Notes: generated by a model from the letters alone, not told the origin. Counted from the stretch's first letter, positions 1-12,660 are shown. The stretch: 64,000 bases of DNA from Aphidius gifuensis (GCF_014905175.1 NC_057789.1:62001-126000), one strand, 5' to 3'. Numbers and translations: made by a program.

Positions 1-1
1 A

Positions 2-835
2 GGAATCCATGCTTGGATTTGTGATAAAAAAGCCAGAGAAAGTCATGTTGAAGACAGAATTGATATTACTGATTTTTTCAGTGTTGTTAAATCAGGTAAT
101 AGTAAAAAACGTGTTAAATTTAGAGGCCCTCTTCATCCTTTAATAAGGTAATCATTATTATTATTATTATTATTATTATTAAAAAAAAATGTAACATATG
201 ATTATCATTAGGTATATTAATTATATATATATATATATTTTTTTTTTCCTTTTCACAGTGATAATTTTCAATTATGCTTAAAATTTTTTGTTAATGTATG
301 TATAAAAGAACAAGATTTATTGAATGATTTGGAAAACATTTCATATTTTTTGGAACAAGTACCAAAAGTATTTCGTCAAGATCTTTTAACTAAATTTAAA
401 CACTACAAAACAAGCTTACAACGATGGAATTGTTTTTTACTTTATTATGAAAAACAAATGAATAATAATGATAAAAATAAATTAAATAAAGAATTTGTAG
501 CTGAATGTAAATATCTTGTTGAAGAAATTGTTATACAATATACTTTTCCAAGATTGGATTGTCCAGTATCAATTCAAACAAATCATGTACTAAAATGTCC
601 ATTTAGTTTTCATCCAAAAACAGGAAAAATAGCTTTGGTCATTAAACCAGAACAAGTTGAATTATTTAATCCAGATAAAGCTCCAAGAGTTGATGAAATT
701 GTTGAACAATATCGACATTCGTCTGAATTATCTGAATCAGCAGGGCTACATAAATTTGAAAAATCTGTTGAACATTTTAAAAATATATTGATTCAAATTA
801 AAAAAGATGAACAACAACAACAACAAGAAAAATAA
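2..835 (+). CDS. PRIM1: DNA primase small (catalytic) subunit, C-terminal part
   Basis: The small subunit of the polymerase alpha-primase complex makes the RNA primers for nuclear DNA replication. Only the last two exons are in the window: 2-147 (the 5' part lies off the left edge) and 259-835, joined by a 111-nt GT-AG intron with a poly-T tract before CACAG. The first exon reads GIHAWICDKKAR and ends RGPLHPLI, matching the conserved eukaryotic primase segment that precedes the helical C-terminus. The second exon carries LKCPFSFHPKTGKIALVI, the typical PRIM1 'SPFSVHPKTGR' block. It ends in a short Gln run and a stop whose TAA overlaps an AATAAA. About 241 residues are visible out of roughly 420 expected. 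The catalytic Asp motifs would be upstream of the window. Family assignment is seen in the sequence and is secure; the exact acceptor is inferred from frame continuity. Confidence 0.93.
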
Positions 836-1411
836 ATAATAAGTATATTTTAATTTTTTATAAATAATTTCATTTCATCATCATTTAAATAAAAGGATAT
901 TAAAAATTAACAATAGAAATTCACCTTATTCAATTGTGACATCCATTTTGTAAAATTATTATGACTCAAGCAGTACCATGACACGAGAATTACAGTCATA
1001 CACACACATATACGGATATATGTACCTATATCAATATATATAAATAAAGAAAAAAAAAAAACCATACACATAGCGTTTTTGAGAGAAAGAAAATAAAAAT
1101 ATATTTATCTCACCCCCTAAACATCCAACAAAAGAGTTGACTTTATTTAAATTACATGTTATTGTTAACTTATTTTGTCTTTGTGTGTTGATTAATAAAA
1201 ATTTCAAGTATTTTCTCTAGACAATTGACAAGTGATTGATTTATTTCAAGTCATTTAAATTGCCGGTTATAAATATAAAAATACATCAATAAATATATTA
1301 TTATTAAATTCACATTAAATTCAGGTGATTTTTGTTTGATTTTGTTTTTTTGTTTTTTTTTTTATTTTATTTTTTTCAATAAATTTTGATAAATAAAATT
1401 AAAATCTAAAA
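836..1411. other. Intergenic: PRIM1 3' flank and PSMD11 5' flank
   Basis: AT-rich spacer between two genes on the same strand. It holds poly-A and poly-T runs and TATATA stretches but no reading frame of note. The stretch from about 1340 to 1411 is T-rich and directly precedes the PSMD11 start, so it is probably its 5' UTR. No recognisable promoter motif was found. Confidence 0.5.
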
Positions 1412-2973
1412 ATGGCTGGTGCAATGTTGTTTGAGCGTGCTCAAGCAGCCTGTATGACAAATCGCAGTGAGGGAATATCATTGTTGAATGAAATTGTCTC
1501 AAATCCAAGTATTGGCCTTGATGAAGATGATGAAGAAAGTGTTCGTATTAAAGAACAAGGCATACTTCAACTTGGTGAATTGTACAAAAAAGAAAACAAA
1601 GCAAAAGAACTTGCTGATCTTATAAAAGCAACAAGACCATTTTTGTCATTAATATCAAAAGCTAAAGCAGCTAAATTGGTTCGTTCACTAGTTGATTTCT
1701 TCCTTGATCTTGAAGCTGGTATTGGAATCGAGGTTAGTAGTCTTTAATTATTTCAACAAAAAAAAATATATAGGTATCACAATATATCTGTCATGACGCA
1801 GCATACTTACTTAACCTATATTCTTGTACAAAAAATAAATTATTATTATTATTATTTTTTGTTTATAATAAATTTAGGTACAACTTTGTAAAGAATGCAT
1901 AGAATGGGCAAAAGAAGAACGTCGTACATTTTTACGACAATCACTGGAGACTAGACTTATTGCTCTTTATTTTGATACTGGTATGTTCAGTGAGGCATTG
2001 CAACTTGGATCAGCATTACTCAAGGAATTGAAAAAACTTGATGATAAACAACTACTTGTTGAGGTACAATTATTGGAATCAAAAACTTATCATGCATTGA
2101 GTAATTTAGCTAAAGCAAGAGCAGCATTAACAAGTGCTAGAACAACAGCAAATGCTATTTATTGTCCACCTAAAATGCAAGCTGCATTGGATTTACAATC
2201 TGGTATACTTCATGCTGCTGATGAAAGAGATTTCAAGACTGCTTACTCTTATTTTTATGAAGCATTTGAAGGGTCAGTGTGCAACTAATGATTTGATTTT
2301 TATTTTAATTATTATTTTTTAATTTAATTTTTCTTACAGTTATGACAGTGTTGATAGTCCAAAAGCATTGACTGCATTAAAATACATGTTATTGTCAAAA
2401 ATTATGTTACGCTCACCAGATGATGTACAATCAATAATGTCTGGTAAATTGGCTGTTAAATATGCTGGACGTGATCTTGATGCAATGAAAGCTGTTGCTG
2501 AAGCAAGTCATAAACGTTCACTTGCTGATTTTCAAGCAGGTGTTAAAAATTATCGTCAAGAACTTGAAGATGATGTTATTGTTAGAGCTCATCTTGGATC
2601 ACTTTATGATACAATGCTTGAACAAAATCTTTGTCGATTGGTAGAACCATATTCTCGTGTTCAGGTATATTTTTAATTTAATTTAATTTAATTTAATGTT
2701 TCTCAAATAAAACATAAAAATTGTATGTTTTATTTTTTCTAGGTTGCTCATATAGCTACATCAATAGCATTACCATTGGCTCAAGTAGAAAAAAAATTAT
2801 CTCAAATGATACTTGATAAAAAATTACTTGGAGTACTTGATCAAGGTGAGGGAGTTTTAATTGTCTTTGAGGATACACCAAGAGACAAAACTTATGAAAT
2901 TGCATTGGATACAATACATAGTATGGGAAAAGTTGTTGATACCCTATATCAGAAAGCCAAGAAACTCACATAG
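1412..2973 (+). CDS. PSMD11: 26S proteasome regulatory subunit Rpn6 (PSMD11)
   Basis: Rpn6 is a lid scaffold subunit that clamps the 19S regulatory particle to the 20S core, needed for ubiquitin-dependent proteolysis in cytosol and nucleus. Four exons, 1412-1732, 1878-2272, 2340-2664 and 2743-2973, give 423 codons, against about 422 in animals. The N-terminal TPR-like helices are visible (LNEIVSNP; GILQLGELYKKE; KATRPFLSLISKAKAAK), followed by the conserved FKTAYSYFYEAFEGYDSVD and the C-terminal PCI winged-helix region (ILDKKLLGVLDQGEGVLIVF). The C-terminal long helix ends KVVDTLYQKAKKL. The start AAAATGGCTGG is the first ATG of the frame and lies in good context. An AATAAA lies about 85 nt after the stop. 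All introns are short (67-145 nt). Exon edges are inferred from GT-AG sites and frame. Confidence 0.97.
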
Positions 2974-3312
2974 CTTTTTTTACTATTTATATAAAAAACA
3001 CTAAACAACATCAATTATACTTGCTAATTATTAACAATCATACAACTCAAAAAATTAATAAAACAACAACAACAGATTAATAATATGCTAAATATATATA
3101 TATTTTTTTTTTTTTCTGACTTTTGTAAGCCAGTAAAGAAAATTTTTTGCTAAGCATTGAATAGAGATTTTTCATTTGGCTTTTTAATTAAAAATATAAT
3201 AATAAAGATTGATTGAAATACGTATAAAAAAAAAAAAAACAAAACATTTTTTTTATTTTTTATTATTAAGTCGTCAATGAATTTTCATCACGATCATCAT
3301 GTTTTAAATAAT
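2974..3312. other. Intergenic between convergent genes
   Basis: The 3' flanks of PSMD11 (+) and the next gene (-). It holds poly-T and poly-A tracts and AATAAA-type signals on the plus strand (about 3055). No coding potential seen. Confidence 0.5.
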
Positions 3313-4236
3313 TCATGGAGCATATAATTTGCAGACAAATACATTACAATTACTTTTTGTATTTTGAACTTGTTTAGCAATTTTTTTTAAAATTTCAAGA
3401 CTTTGTTGTAAATCCTCTGATTGCAAAATACCCTTGATGATTCTGAAATAATTAAAGAAATTTAATGATTATCATTCGAAAAAAATAAAATTGATTATTT
3501 TTTAATTAAATAATAATAATAATTTTTGCCATACAATTCATCCAATTTTCTTTGAATATCTTTTTTAATAACTGGAACATCTTGTATGAATGATTTATCA
3601 CGAGACATTTGAATGAAAAATTCATGTTGAACTTCACATGCAAGACGTGACACACATTTTGGTGTATTCCAAAATTTTTCAGCAATATTTTTTTCTTGTA
3701 TATGTGGCACATGATCAAGAATAAATTTATATGGAAAATGTTGATGATCAAAACCTACTGAGACTGATCTTTTCTTTTTTTTACCAGCAAGAGGTAATAA
3801 TACAGGATTTGCAGCAAGAGCTGCTGCAGCACCAATTAATGCAACACCAGCAAGTGCTTTTAATGCAACTGCCTGTAATTATTTATTATTATTAATTTGA
3901 AAATTAATTTAAATTATTATTATTATTATTATAAGTAGGCGTATCAATTACTTTTTGAGTTTGAAGATGTGCTGATGCTGGTGATTGTGGTTGTTCTTCA
4001 GCATTAGAACCTGTTGGAAATTCATTATCTTCTGAATTTGTTCCATACATTCCACCATATCCACCTGGTCTATTTGTAAAATGTATACCACCACCACCAC
4101 CAAGAGGAGGACGATGATTTATTTCATATCCATTTGTTCCATATGCTCCATTATTGTCATTATATCCATATCCATATCCATATCCAGGTCTTAATAAACC
4201 TGGTCTACCACTATAGTCATATTGTCCATTACCATA

Positions 4237-4267
<31 letters not shown>

Positions 4268-5098
4268 CGTGATCCATACCTTTAATAAAATCACAAAATA
4301 TATTTGAAATGTAAATTAAGGGACATTTTATGTAAATATAAATACCTATCGGGAGAGTTTCCTTGACTACCATAGGGAGAAGAATTACTATTTGAAGAGG
4401 AAGAAGATGATGATGATGATGAACTTTGTCCAGGTCTGGGATATGTCTGCCAACCGTATCTATATAATAAATTTATACATTATTTTTATTTTATTTATTT
4501 ATTTAATGAAAAAATAAATTTAAATAAAAACCTGTCAATATCAGGACGATTTCCATAACGGTTATTATTTTCTGATGGATATCTTGATGATTCAGTTGCT
4601 CGTGTTGTTATAACTGAAGTTTCAAGTTGATCTGATACTTGAAAAAGTGAACCACAGCAATTGGAACTTGCAAAATTTAAAAATTTTAAAAATTAATAAA
4701 TAAAAAACAATAAGTATAATAAAATATATTGATGTGATAATTTGTTTTATAAACTCATCTCTATTTAAAAATGATGATGATGATGATGATGATGATCCAG
4801 GTATTTTACGTGTTAATTTTTCTTTTTTATCCTTAGTTGATGAATCATCATGAATTTGTTCAATTTCTTCTTTTGTATTGTCTCTTTTAGTTAAATAACC
4901 ATTTGAATTATTATCAGTTAATTTTTCAGATGATTGCTGAGCTGATTCGTCAATTGGTGATGGTTTTATTGGTCCAAGTTGATTTGTGCTATTATTATTT
5001 TTATCAGAATTTATTGATACACCAATTGATTTATCGGCAATAATAACAAGTAAAGCACAAGTCAAGCACAAAATATAACTCAAATGATTCAAAGACAT
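3313..5098 (-). CDS. Uncharacterised secreted protein, Ser/Gly/Tyr-rich with basic cleavage-like site
   Basis: I do not recognise this gene. Six exons on the minus strand (5098-4755, 4666-4532, 4459-4346, 4279-3952, 3872-3535, 3442-3313) give an open frame of 462 residues. Residues 1-24 are a clear signal peptide (hydrophobic core YILCLTCALLVII). Residues about 25-305 are low complexity: Asn/Ser/Lys-rich, then poly-Ser, then a GYGYGYGYN and GGGGGG region. Residues 308-336 are a hydrophobic Ala/Leu helix (ALAGVALIGAAAALAANP), followed at 338-341 by KKKK and then RSVS, which resembles a furin-type cleavage site. The C-terminal 120 residues look globular and contain four cysteines (C380, C386, C452, C457), enough for two disulfides. 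The pattern signal peptide, disordered spacer, Ala-rich helix, basic site, Cys domain is seen in several poorly known arthropod secreted proteins (family knowledge, weak). Function not assigned. Exon joins are by frame. Confidence 0.75.
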
Positions 5099-6342
5099 TT
5101 TTTTTTTTATTTTTCTTTCGATGCAATTTATTGATACTCAAGTCATTTGGATTGATTTATTAATAAATTCACTTTTATGTAAAATATATAATTATAGATG
5201 AAATGTTATCAAGTTGACAACAAAGCCACGAATGACTCTCTAATTTTTAGAGTTTCACCATTTATATATCCTCGTCACACCAAGATGATCATCATCATCA
5301 TCATCATCATTGCCCTTCAGGGTTGTTGTTGTTATATTTATATTTTTTTTTATTTTATTTTTCAAATAATTATAATTTAATTAAATAATATTATGATTTT
5401 TTTTTTTATTACAAAATATAATCAATTATTAATTTTTAATAATTCAATATAATTTAATTTTATCATGGAAATAATAATATTAGAAAATTTATATAGAAAA
5501 AAATTAGCAGATATGAACAAAGTGTGACGACAATATAATTATTACAAGTGAAAACAAAAGTGTCACGCGTAAAAAAAAAAAAATTATTTTAAAATGGTCA
5601 TGCTCATAATTCTTTTATTTCAAATAATTTTCATAATAATTTCAAAACAAAAAATTAAAATACTAAAAAATTAACTTTTATTTTTCCAATTTATTATTAA
5701 ATTAAATTAAGTATAATTCAAGGTGCCCAAAATTTTAGCCTTGTTCTCATTAAATCCAGAATTAAACATAAACTATCATCATCATCATCATCATGAAATT
5801 TTAATTTTAATATTTAACATCCTGGATCATTGCATACCTACATGTATATAGAGAAAAAAAGAAAAATAAATAATATTGTCGCATTGTGCAAAATAACGCA
5901 ATTAGTTCCGGCATACTATCAAAAAATTGACGTTATTATTATTTAAAACGAAATAATAAAAAAATTTCATCATTACAAGGTGATAATGCGCTGATAGTAA
6001 TCAACACCTTTTTTATTGTTATAACTTATAAGTTATTTGGTGAATGGTGTTGTAATTTGTAAATCTTATAAAATATAAATTGGAATAATACATATTTAAT
6101 TTTTCCATCAAGAAAGGTGATGATGGTTCAAGGCACCCTTACCTCAGCTGAGCAACCAATTTTCTTGAAATAAATAAAATATGCATTGGGAATTTCAAGA
6201 TTCTCTGTACTATTTTCGCCGATGAAATTATATAGAGATGAAGATGGATAGATAACATTCAAATATAATAAAAAAAAAAAAAAAAATAGAAATTGAGCAA
6301 GCAAGGAATTGAAGGGAGGTACATAAATTTGACAAAAAAATA

Positions 6343-6346
<4 letters not shown>

Positions 6347-6374
<28 letters not shown>
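6347..6374. repeat. (AG)n microsatellite
   Basis: About 14 uninterrupted AG units in the intergenic region upstream of the kelch gene. It lies on a purine-rich strand and may act as a GAGA-factor type site in insects, which is inference. Confidence 0.8.
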
Positions 6375-6439
6375 TTAAGTAATCAATACGTATTTACACG
6401 CGGCTGATTCCTCCTCCTCCTCCTCCTGCTCCTGCATCC

Positions 6440-6455
6440 TGTTGTCATGACAACA
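6440..6455. promoter_or_regulatory. Perfect 16-bp palindrome resembling an RFX X-box
   Basis: TGTTGTCATGACAACA is its own reverse complement. The inner 14 bases fit the published X-box consensus RYYNYY-N(1-3)-RRNRAC with a 2-nt spacer, the site bound by RFX factors at ciliary-gene promoters. It lies about 1.6 kb upstream of the kelch start codon. The symmetry is seen directly; the factor is inference. Confidence 0.4.
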
Positions 6456-8089
6456 ACCAGTATGATCCTCGCAAGCATGCGCAATATAAATTAAGCTCAT
6501 TTTGTATATTGTTGTTATTATTAAAGCTCACATTCCATTTTGAAATTTAAAATTATTAAGAAATCATGAAATTATAAAACACATGTAATATTCTATAATT
6601 TTATTTTTTAATAATAATAATAATAATAATAATAATTGAGGGTAAAAGAGAGAAAGAGGGTGTACTGAAAGATGTACATACTACATATGTACTTGAATTA
6701 AAATAAAGAGAAAGAAAGATTGGGCGCGTGCGTAAAGATAGGCCTCCCTTGAAGAAGAGTATGTAGAGTTAAAATGACCCGGACACAAAGTGTACCAGCA
6801 CAGCTAACAACAGCTAACAACAGCTAACAAGTAACAATACATACACATTATTATTGTCAGTGTTTGGTTGCAATTTGTTCTCATTGACTTGTTCTTCTCT
6901 TAGAATAAGTTAAGTTATCAATCAAATATATATTTCTTATAAAAGTATATATTGTTGTTGTGTCAGAGTTCAAGTGTGCCAATTTAATAATGATGTCATA
7001 TAGATATAAAAGCTTGCTCATCGCATTATTATGATGCTACATATGTACAGTGTTGATGAAGAAGAAAAAAAAAAACAAATTTAAATTGAGTATTGTATTG
7101 GATAGCTTCCAAAATTTTAACTGAATATTAAATATAGAGTACAATTGAAAAAAAAAAATAATATGATAATTTGGTTATTTTAAAATATTATAATATTTCA
7201 AGTGAAACAGATTGTCTGCAATATTTCAAGGTATATGTATAAATAATATATTTATTATTATTATTCACATAAACACTTTTCTATTTTTAGTCTCTTTTTT
7301 TAAAAAATAAAAAACGATAATCGACGTACAAAGCATATCCCTTGGGACGTCGTTTTCATCAGTCAAACAATTTTAGTAATAATAATAATAAATAATAATA
7401 ATGTTGAGTTATTAAATTGAAAATAAACATTCGCATGCTTGCATTATTTTTTGTCAATAAAAAAAATAAACAAGTAAAAAAAAATGAATTGGCAATTGAC
7501 AATAGTTAGCATGTGGGTCACGAGTATATATATATAGGTATATCGGTACATACAGGTACATACAAGTACATACACCGTGCTTAAACATTATTGGCTTATC
7601 AATTTATTTTTGTTGACAACAAAGATTAACACTCTCTCGATGATTATTATTATTATTTATGTATTATAAATATATAGGTATATACAAATAAATTATTCAT
7701 CATATATCAACTCTTGAAATTTATATTTAACTTTGCCTACTAAATAAAAGTTGATCAGTACAAGTGGTTTTTACTATAAATTATTTGAATGAAAAATAAA
7801 CAAACACTTGATTTTTTGTTTTTTGTTTTTTTTTTTTTTTTTCGGTCAACGAACCCTCACTATTTTATTGCAAACATGATGAGGGGAAAAATTTTTTATA
7901 CATCTCGTTCTCATATTGTACACACAAAAATATTACACATATATATTATATCATCACAAAGGGAGCAAAACTATATTTATATATTTATTTATTTATTATT
8001 TTTTCAGAAACAACAACAATATATTAATATTAATAATAACTGTAAAAGTACATTTAAGTTTTTTGAAATTTCAGATAAATAAAAAAGAA

Positions 8090-11000
8090 ATGTGGAGTTC
8101 AGTAACAGCAGCTGGTACAGAAAATGGTCCAGCACCATCATCAAGAAGTAAACACAGTGCAACATTACTTGGTGGTCATATTTATTTATTGGGAGGTAGA
8201 AATGGCAATTTGCCATTGAAGGATTTATGGAGATATAGTCTTGGTAATATATATTTAATTTTAATTTTCAATAAATATATAGGTATTTACTTGTTGAATC
8301 ATGCATAATATTTAATTTATATATAAATTAAAAAATAAACCTCATATTATTTATTCAATTTTTTTGTGCATTTAAATTTAAAAAAAAAGTAAAATTTCAA
8401 TGTAAAGGGATATACTTGTAGGATAAAAATAAAAGGGGCGAATGCGAGTTAACTGGTACATAGAGAGTAGAGACACCCCCAATGGCTCTTTACTTTGGCA
8501 GAGTCCCTTGGGCTGATGTCAATGTGGTGATTGCATTGATAAATATATATAAGAGGACTCGGATGTCCTCAGCTCACAAGGGGAATCACACAATATCAAT
8601 AATAATAATAATAATAATAACTTTGTAGAGAAAATAAATAGTAAATGTAAATATATATGTTATATATAAAAAAATAAAAAAAACTGCTGACAAAAGCATA
8701 AGATGTATACACTTAGTTGTCTTCTTGATGTAAAGCACGTTTTTAGCTATAATAACAACAACAACAACGACAACAATAAATACTTTTCGTCATTTTATTA
8801 AAATAATAATTTTATTGATTGCTTTTAGCTGAAAGTCGATGGGAAGAATTGCGTCCAAGTGGTGATAAACCACCGGCACTTCAAGAACACAGTGTAGTTT
8901 CATACAAAGATTGTCTTTATGTATTTGGTGGTGAGCTTGGATTTTCAGCTGGAACAGAAACACCACTTTGGATTTACACTGTTAAAGTAATAAATTTTTC
9001 ATTATTTTTTTCACAATAATAATTGTCATTATTAATTTTACGCTTTCTAATTTAAAAATGAAAAAAAAAATAAAATAATAATATAACTTCCTCGCGTGTG
9101 ACACTATACTTTTACTTTTTTTTAAAAAAACAAAATTATTAAATTAAATAAAAATTTCAGACAAATTGTTGGCGTAAAATAAAAGCACAAAGAGGATGTG
9201 CTGTACCTCGTGGACGACGTGGTCATACAGCTCTTGTTCATCGTGGTCAAATGTTAATTTACGGTGGCTATCAAGATTTACGTGGCAGTTCATCTGAATT
9301 ATGGTCATTTCATTTTGAAACAGAATCATGGCATTTATTATCATCATCATCATCATCAAGTAGTGGTGGTAGTAATAATAATAATAGTAATAATAATAAT
9401 GATGGTTCATTTGGACCAGCACCACGTCATAAACATACAGCAATACTTGATTGTGATTCAATGTATATTTATGGTGGTATGACTGATCTTCAAGAACGTA
9501 ATGATTGTTGGAAATGGGATATTAATACATGCACATGGTTTTCAATTAAATTAAAAAATAAACAAACACCAGGTCCACTTCATGGTCATGCTGCATGTAG
9601 ATTACCAAGTTGTATGTTAATATTTGGTGGTGAAAGTAATGGCACATCAACAAATGAATTATGGAGATTTCATTTTACAAGTGAAACATGGGATAAATTA
9701 ACAATATCTGGAACAAAACCACAACCAAGATCAGAAAGTATTGCACTTGCTGTATCTGAACTTGTAATACGTGGTTGTGGTATACAAAATAATAATAATA
9801 ATAATAATAATCGACAAAAAACAACAACATCAACATCAACACGTTGTGGACAACATAAACCACGTTTTTCATTAGCTGGTGCTGTTAATTATAATAAAGT
9901 ATCACCATGTGAACCACCAACAAGACCAAGTTTTTTACGTGAAATATCAAAATTATCACAAATTAATTTATCACGTTTAAGTCATCCAAATAAATGTAGT
10001 TATTCAGTATTAAATGGACAAGAAGAACATGATCATGATGGCGATGATGATGATGATGATGTTAATAATTATAATGATAGCTATGATGATGATGATTATG
10101 ATTATGATGACGATAATAATGATACAAAAATTATTAAAGAAAAAGATAATAATTCATATTATCCATTTCAACAAGTTGACAATGAAGTTGCTGCTGATAA
10201 TAAAAATAGTAGAATGGTTAAATCACGTAGTGCAAATGCAATTGGTAAAAGAATAAGACAACGTAGTTGTATTATCAATAATAATAATAGTAATAAAAAT
10301 AAAAAAAATCATCATAATCAACAACAACAACAACAACAAACAACATCATTTTGTAATAATGATTATGGTAGTTTTAATAATCGTATGACTAGAGAACCAA
10401 TATCAGTGCCAAATTTTCGTTCATTAACATTACCAACACCAATATTAACACCAGTTGAAGCAGCACGTCTTGTATTTGTTGATCCAGATGATAATAGTGA
10501 TAATGATAATGATAATGATAAAAATAATCAATCAACAAAATTAATTAATCTTACTGAAGAAGAAAAAAGTGATTTTGAATTATTTCATGAGGCATGTCAA
10601 CCAACAAGAGGTGAAAGTTATCATTCACATTTATATGAAGCAGCAACAACAACAACAACAATACAAAGTCCAAAAACTCCATTATCATCATTAACAACAA
10701 CAAAATTACCAACTTCAGCATCAGTTAGATTTGCTGATCTTGAAGAGGGTGAAGAATCAACATCTGATTATGCTAGTAATGATGCAAGAAGTCCTGGTGA
10801 TCAACTTGCTGTTGATGATGATTATTGTTCTTTAGATACAATTTTAAATAAAAAAAAATCATCATTAAAAAATCGTGATAATAATAATATACGTGATGGA
10901 CAATTTGGTTTTTGTAATCCAAATTATTTTGGTGTTGATACTTCTACTACTACTACTACTAATAATGATAATAGTAATAAATTTGTAAAAATACTAAATA

Positions 11001-11341
11001 ATAGTTCACCAGATAGTTTACTTGATGATAAAACTGGACGTTCAGTATCACAAACATTTGCTGAATTATTAGAATTACAAGAAATTAAACCAAGAATACC
11101 ACCAAAAAGTTTAAAACTTGATAATTCACCATCTAGAAGAGCTGTTAGTGCATCGAGAGCTGAAAGACAAAAAGCTAAATTGCAGGCATCTTGTCAAACA
11201 ACAACAACAACAACAACACCAGCAACAACACCAGCACCATTTAATGTATTTATTATTGGTGGTAAAGAAAAAGGACAAGCAGCTGTATTTTCAAGACCAG
11301 TATCATTATGGAAACTTCAGCTTGGATCACATATTTTTTAA
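8090..11341 (+). CDS. Kelch-repeat beta-propeller protein with long disordered tail
   Basis: Three exons (8090-8243, 8829-8986, 9161-11341) give 830 residues. The N-terminal third is a kelch propeller: repeated GHIYLLGGRNG, CLYVFGGELG, QMLIYGGYQD, SMYIYGGMTD and CMLIFGGES strands, each followed by the aromatic LW or WxW turn. A Ser/Gly/Asn run (about residues 160-188) is inserted between two blades. After about residue 290 the chain becomes Asn-, Asp-, Gln- and Thr-rich, with an Asp-rich block near residues 396-425. The last 25 residues return to a kelch-like strand (VFIIGGKEKG) and end LWKLQLGSHIF, which could close the propeller by pairing with the first blade (inference). Kelch propellers usually mediate protein-protein binding; no BTB or BACK domain is present, so this is not a standard Cul3 adaptor. 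I cannot name an orthologue. The start is the ATG just after a probable 5'-UTR splice acceptor. Confidence 0.85.
8544..8571 (+). promoter_or_regulatory. Possible intronic core promoter (TATA plus initiator)
   Basis: Inside intron 1 of the kelch gene, TATATATAAG starts at 8544 and a TCA initiator has its A at 8571, close to the usual 25-30 bp TATA-to-start spacing. A perfect 6-bp inverted repeat (GAGGAC/GTCCTC, loop TCGGAT) lies between them, and a CCAAT sequence is about 60 bp upstream. The surrounding about 150 bases are clearly less AT-rich than the rest of the intron. Function is inference. Confidence 0.35.
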
Positions 11342-11925
11342 ATATATATATAATCATAAATATATATATTGTGTGCCACATGGAAAATTCAAAGTATTAG
11401 ATTAATAGATCATTTATATTCATAATTTTTTCAACTATTAATTAGTATACTTATATATTTCGATTTTTATTTGTATCGTTCGTACTGATGTTTATTGTAT
11501 TTAAAAAAAAAATCAATTATCATTATCAATGTGTCAATAAAAAGATAATAAATTTGACACAACAAAAAAACTATACCTATATTTGTTGAATAGCCAACAA
11601 AGAGAGCTAAAATATGAAATAATTAAGTATTATTATTATAATGCATTTGTTTGTGTGTGCACTACTCGTATTCATAAAGCGTATAGCTAGATAGTAAAAT
11701 AATTATGTTTTTTATTTTCAAAAAAAAAAAAGATATATAAGTCAAATATCATCAAACAGTATTTTAAAAATAATTTATTAATTATATATAGTTAATTTAT
11801 TTACAACAACAATTGCACCATAACAACACACCAAAGAGAATATATATATCTCAATGCCAAATTAATGTACAAAAAAAACAGAAAGTGCAAGAGAGAAATT
11901 TTTAATTAATTAATTAACGTCACTT

Positions 11926-11926
<1 letters not shown>

Positions 11927-11969
<43 letters not shown>

Positions 11970-11984
11970 TGATTGATTGATTGA
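11927..11984. repeat. (TAA)n followed by (GATT)n microsatellite
   Basis: About 14 TAA units followed by four GATT/TTGA units. It is a compound simple repeat between the kelch and M-Ras genes. Confidence 0.8.
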
Positions 11985-12658
11985 TGGTTATTAAAATACG
12001 TCCATTGTTTAAAAGCATTATTGCTCAAAAAAAAAAACAAACGAAACGTCCAGGAATGCAAATATATGAGCAAATTCAAATGCTAAAAATGATAAACAAA
12101 CAGCCAATCATTGTATTACCGCAATTAGTATTATTAAATTAATTAATTAGCTATATACACCTATATCTTTTCATGACCATCCACATTGTTATTGGACACT
12201 GAGTGTAGATATTATAATAATAATTACTAGTGAAATATTTATTATTTAAAAAAAAAAACATTTTAATGATAAATTAATTTGGGAATATGTGCAATTTGTA
12301 ATCCCCAAACATATCATCATTTCATCATTTATTTAACACTTAACGTTTATATCTCAGAGTCCAATATAAATAATAATAAAATAATAAAAAATATACAAGG
12401 TATACTTTGGTAAAAACCATGAAAATCATTGTTTTCCATATTTTGTAGAATAAATAAACCAAACAGACACTGTACAAAGATTTTAAAAATGTGAAAAAAT
12501 ATAAATGTTTGTAGAGAAAAAAAAAAAATTTATTTCGATTTCGACTAGAATTTCTGTCTCAAATATTTGACAATACATAAATTATAATTATATATTTTTT
12601 TTCAGCTTTTTTTAAAAAATTAATTTTATTTCTGCTGGCAGTTGCTAAGGCATCTTGG

Positions 12659-12660
<2 letters not shown>

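Larger units (their letters stand above)
5099..8089. other. Long intergenic region and 5' flank of the kelch gene
   Basis: About 3 kb without a convincing coding frame. It contains an (AG)n microsatellite at about 6347-6374, a (CTC)n stretch at about 6411-6428, a 16-bp palindrome at 6440-6455, three tandem copies of a cagctaacaa unit at about 6799-6828, and TAA repeats near 6610 and 7380. A T-rich tract ending in an AG at 8073-8074, just before the kelch start codon, looks like a splice acceptor, so at least one non-coding exon of that gene probably lies somewhere in this region. Its position could not be fixed. Confidence 0.5.

Noticed and set aside
7310..7365. Imperfect inverted repeat around ACGTC/GACGT
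   Set aside because: Arms are interrupted by several bases and the pairing is no better than expected by chance in this composition.
10014..10256. Met-rich overlapping open frame in the kelch gene
   Set aside because: Produced by GAT repeats read in the ATG frame; the kelch frame is continuous and supported by domain content.
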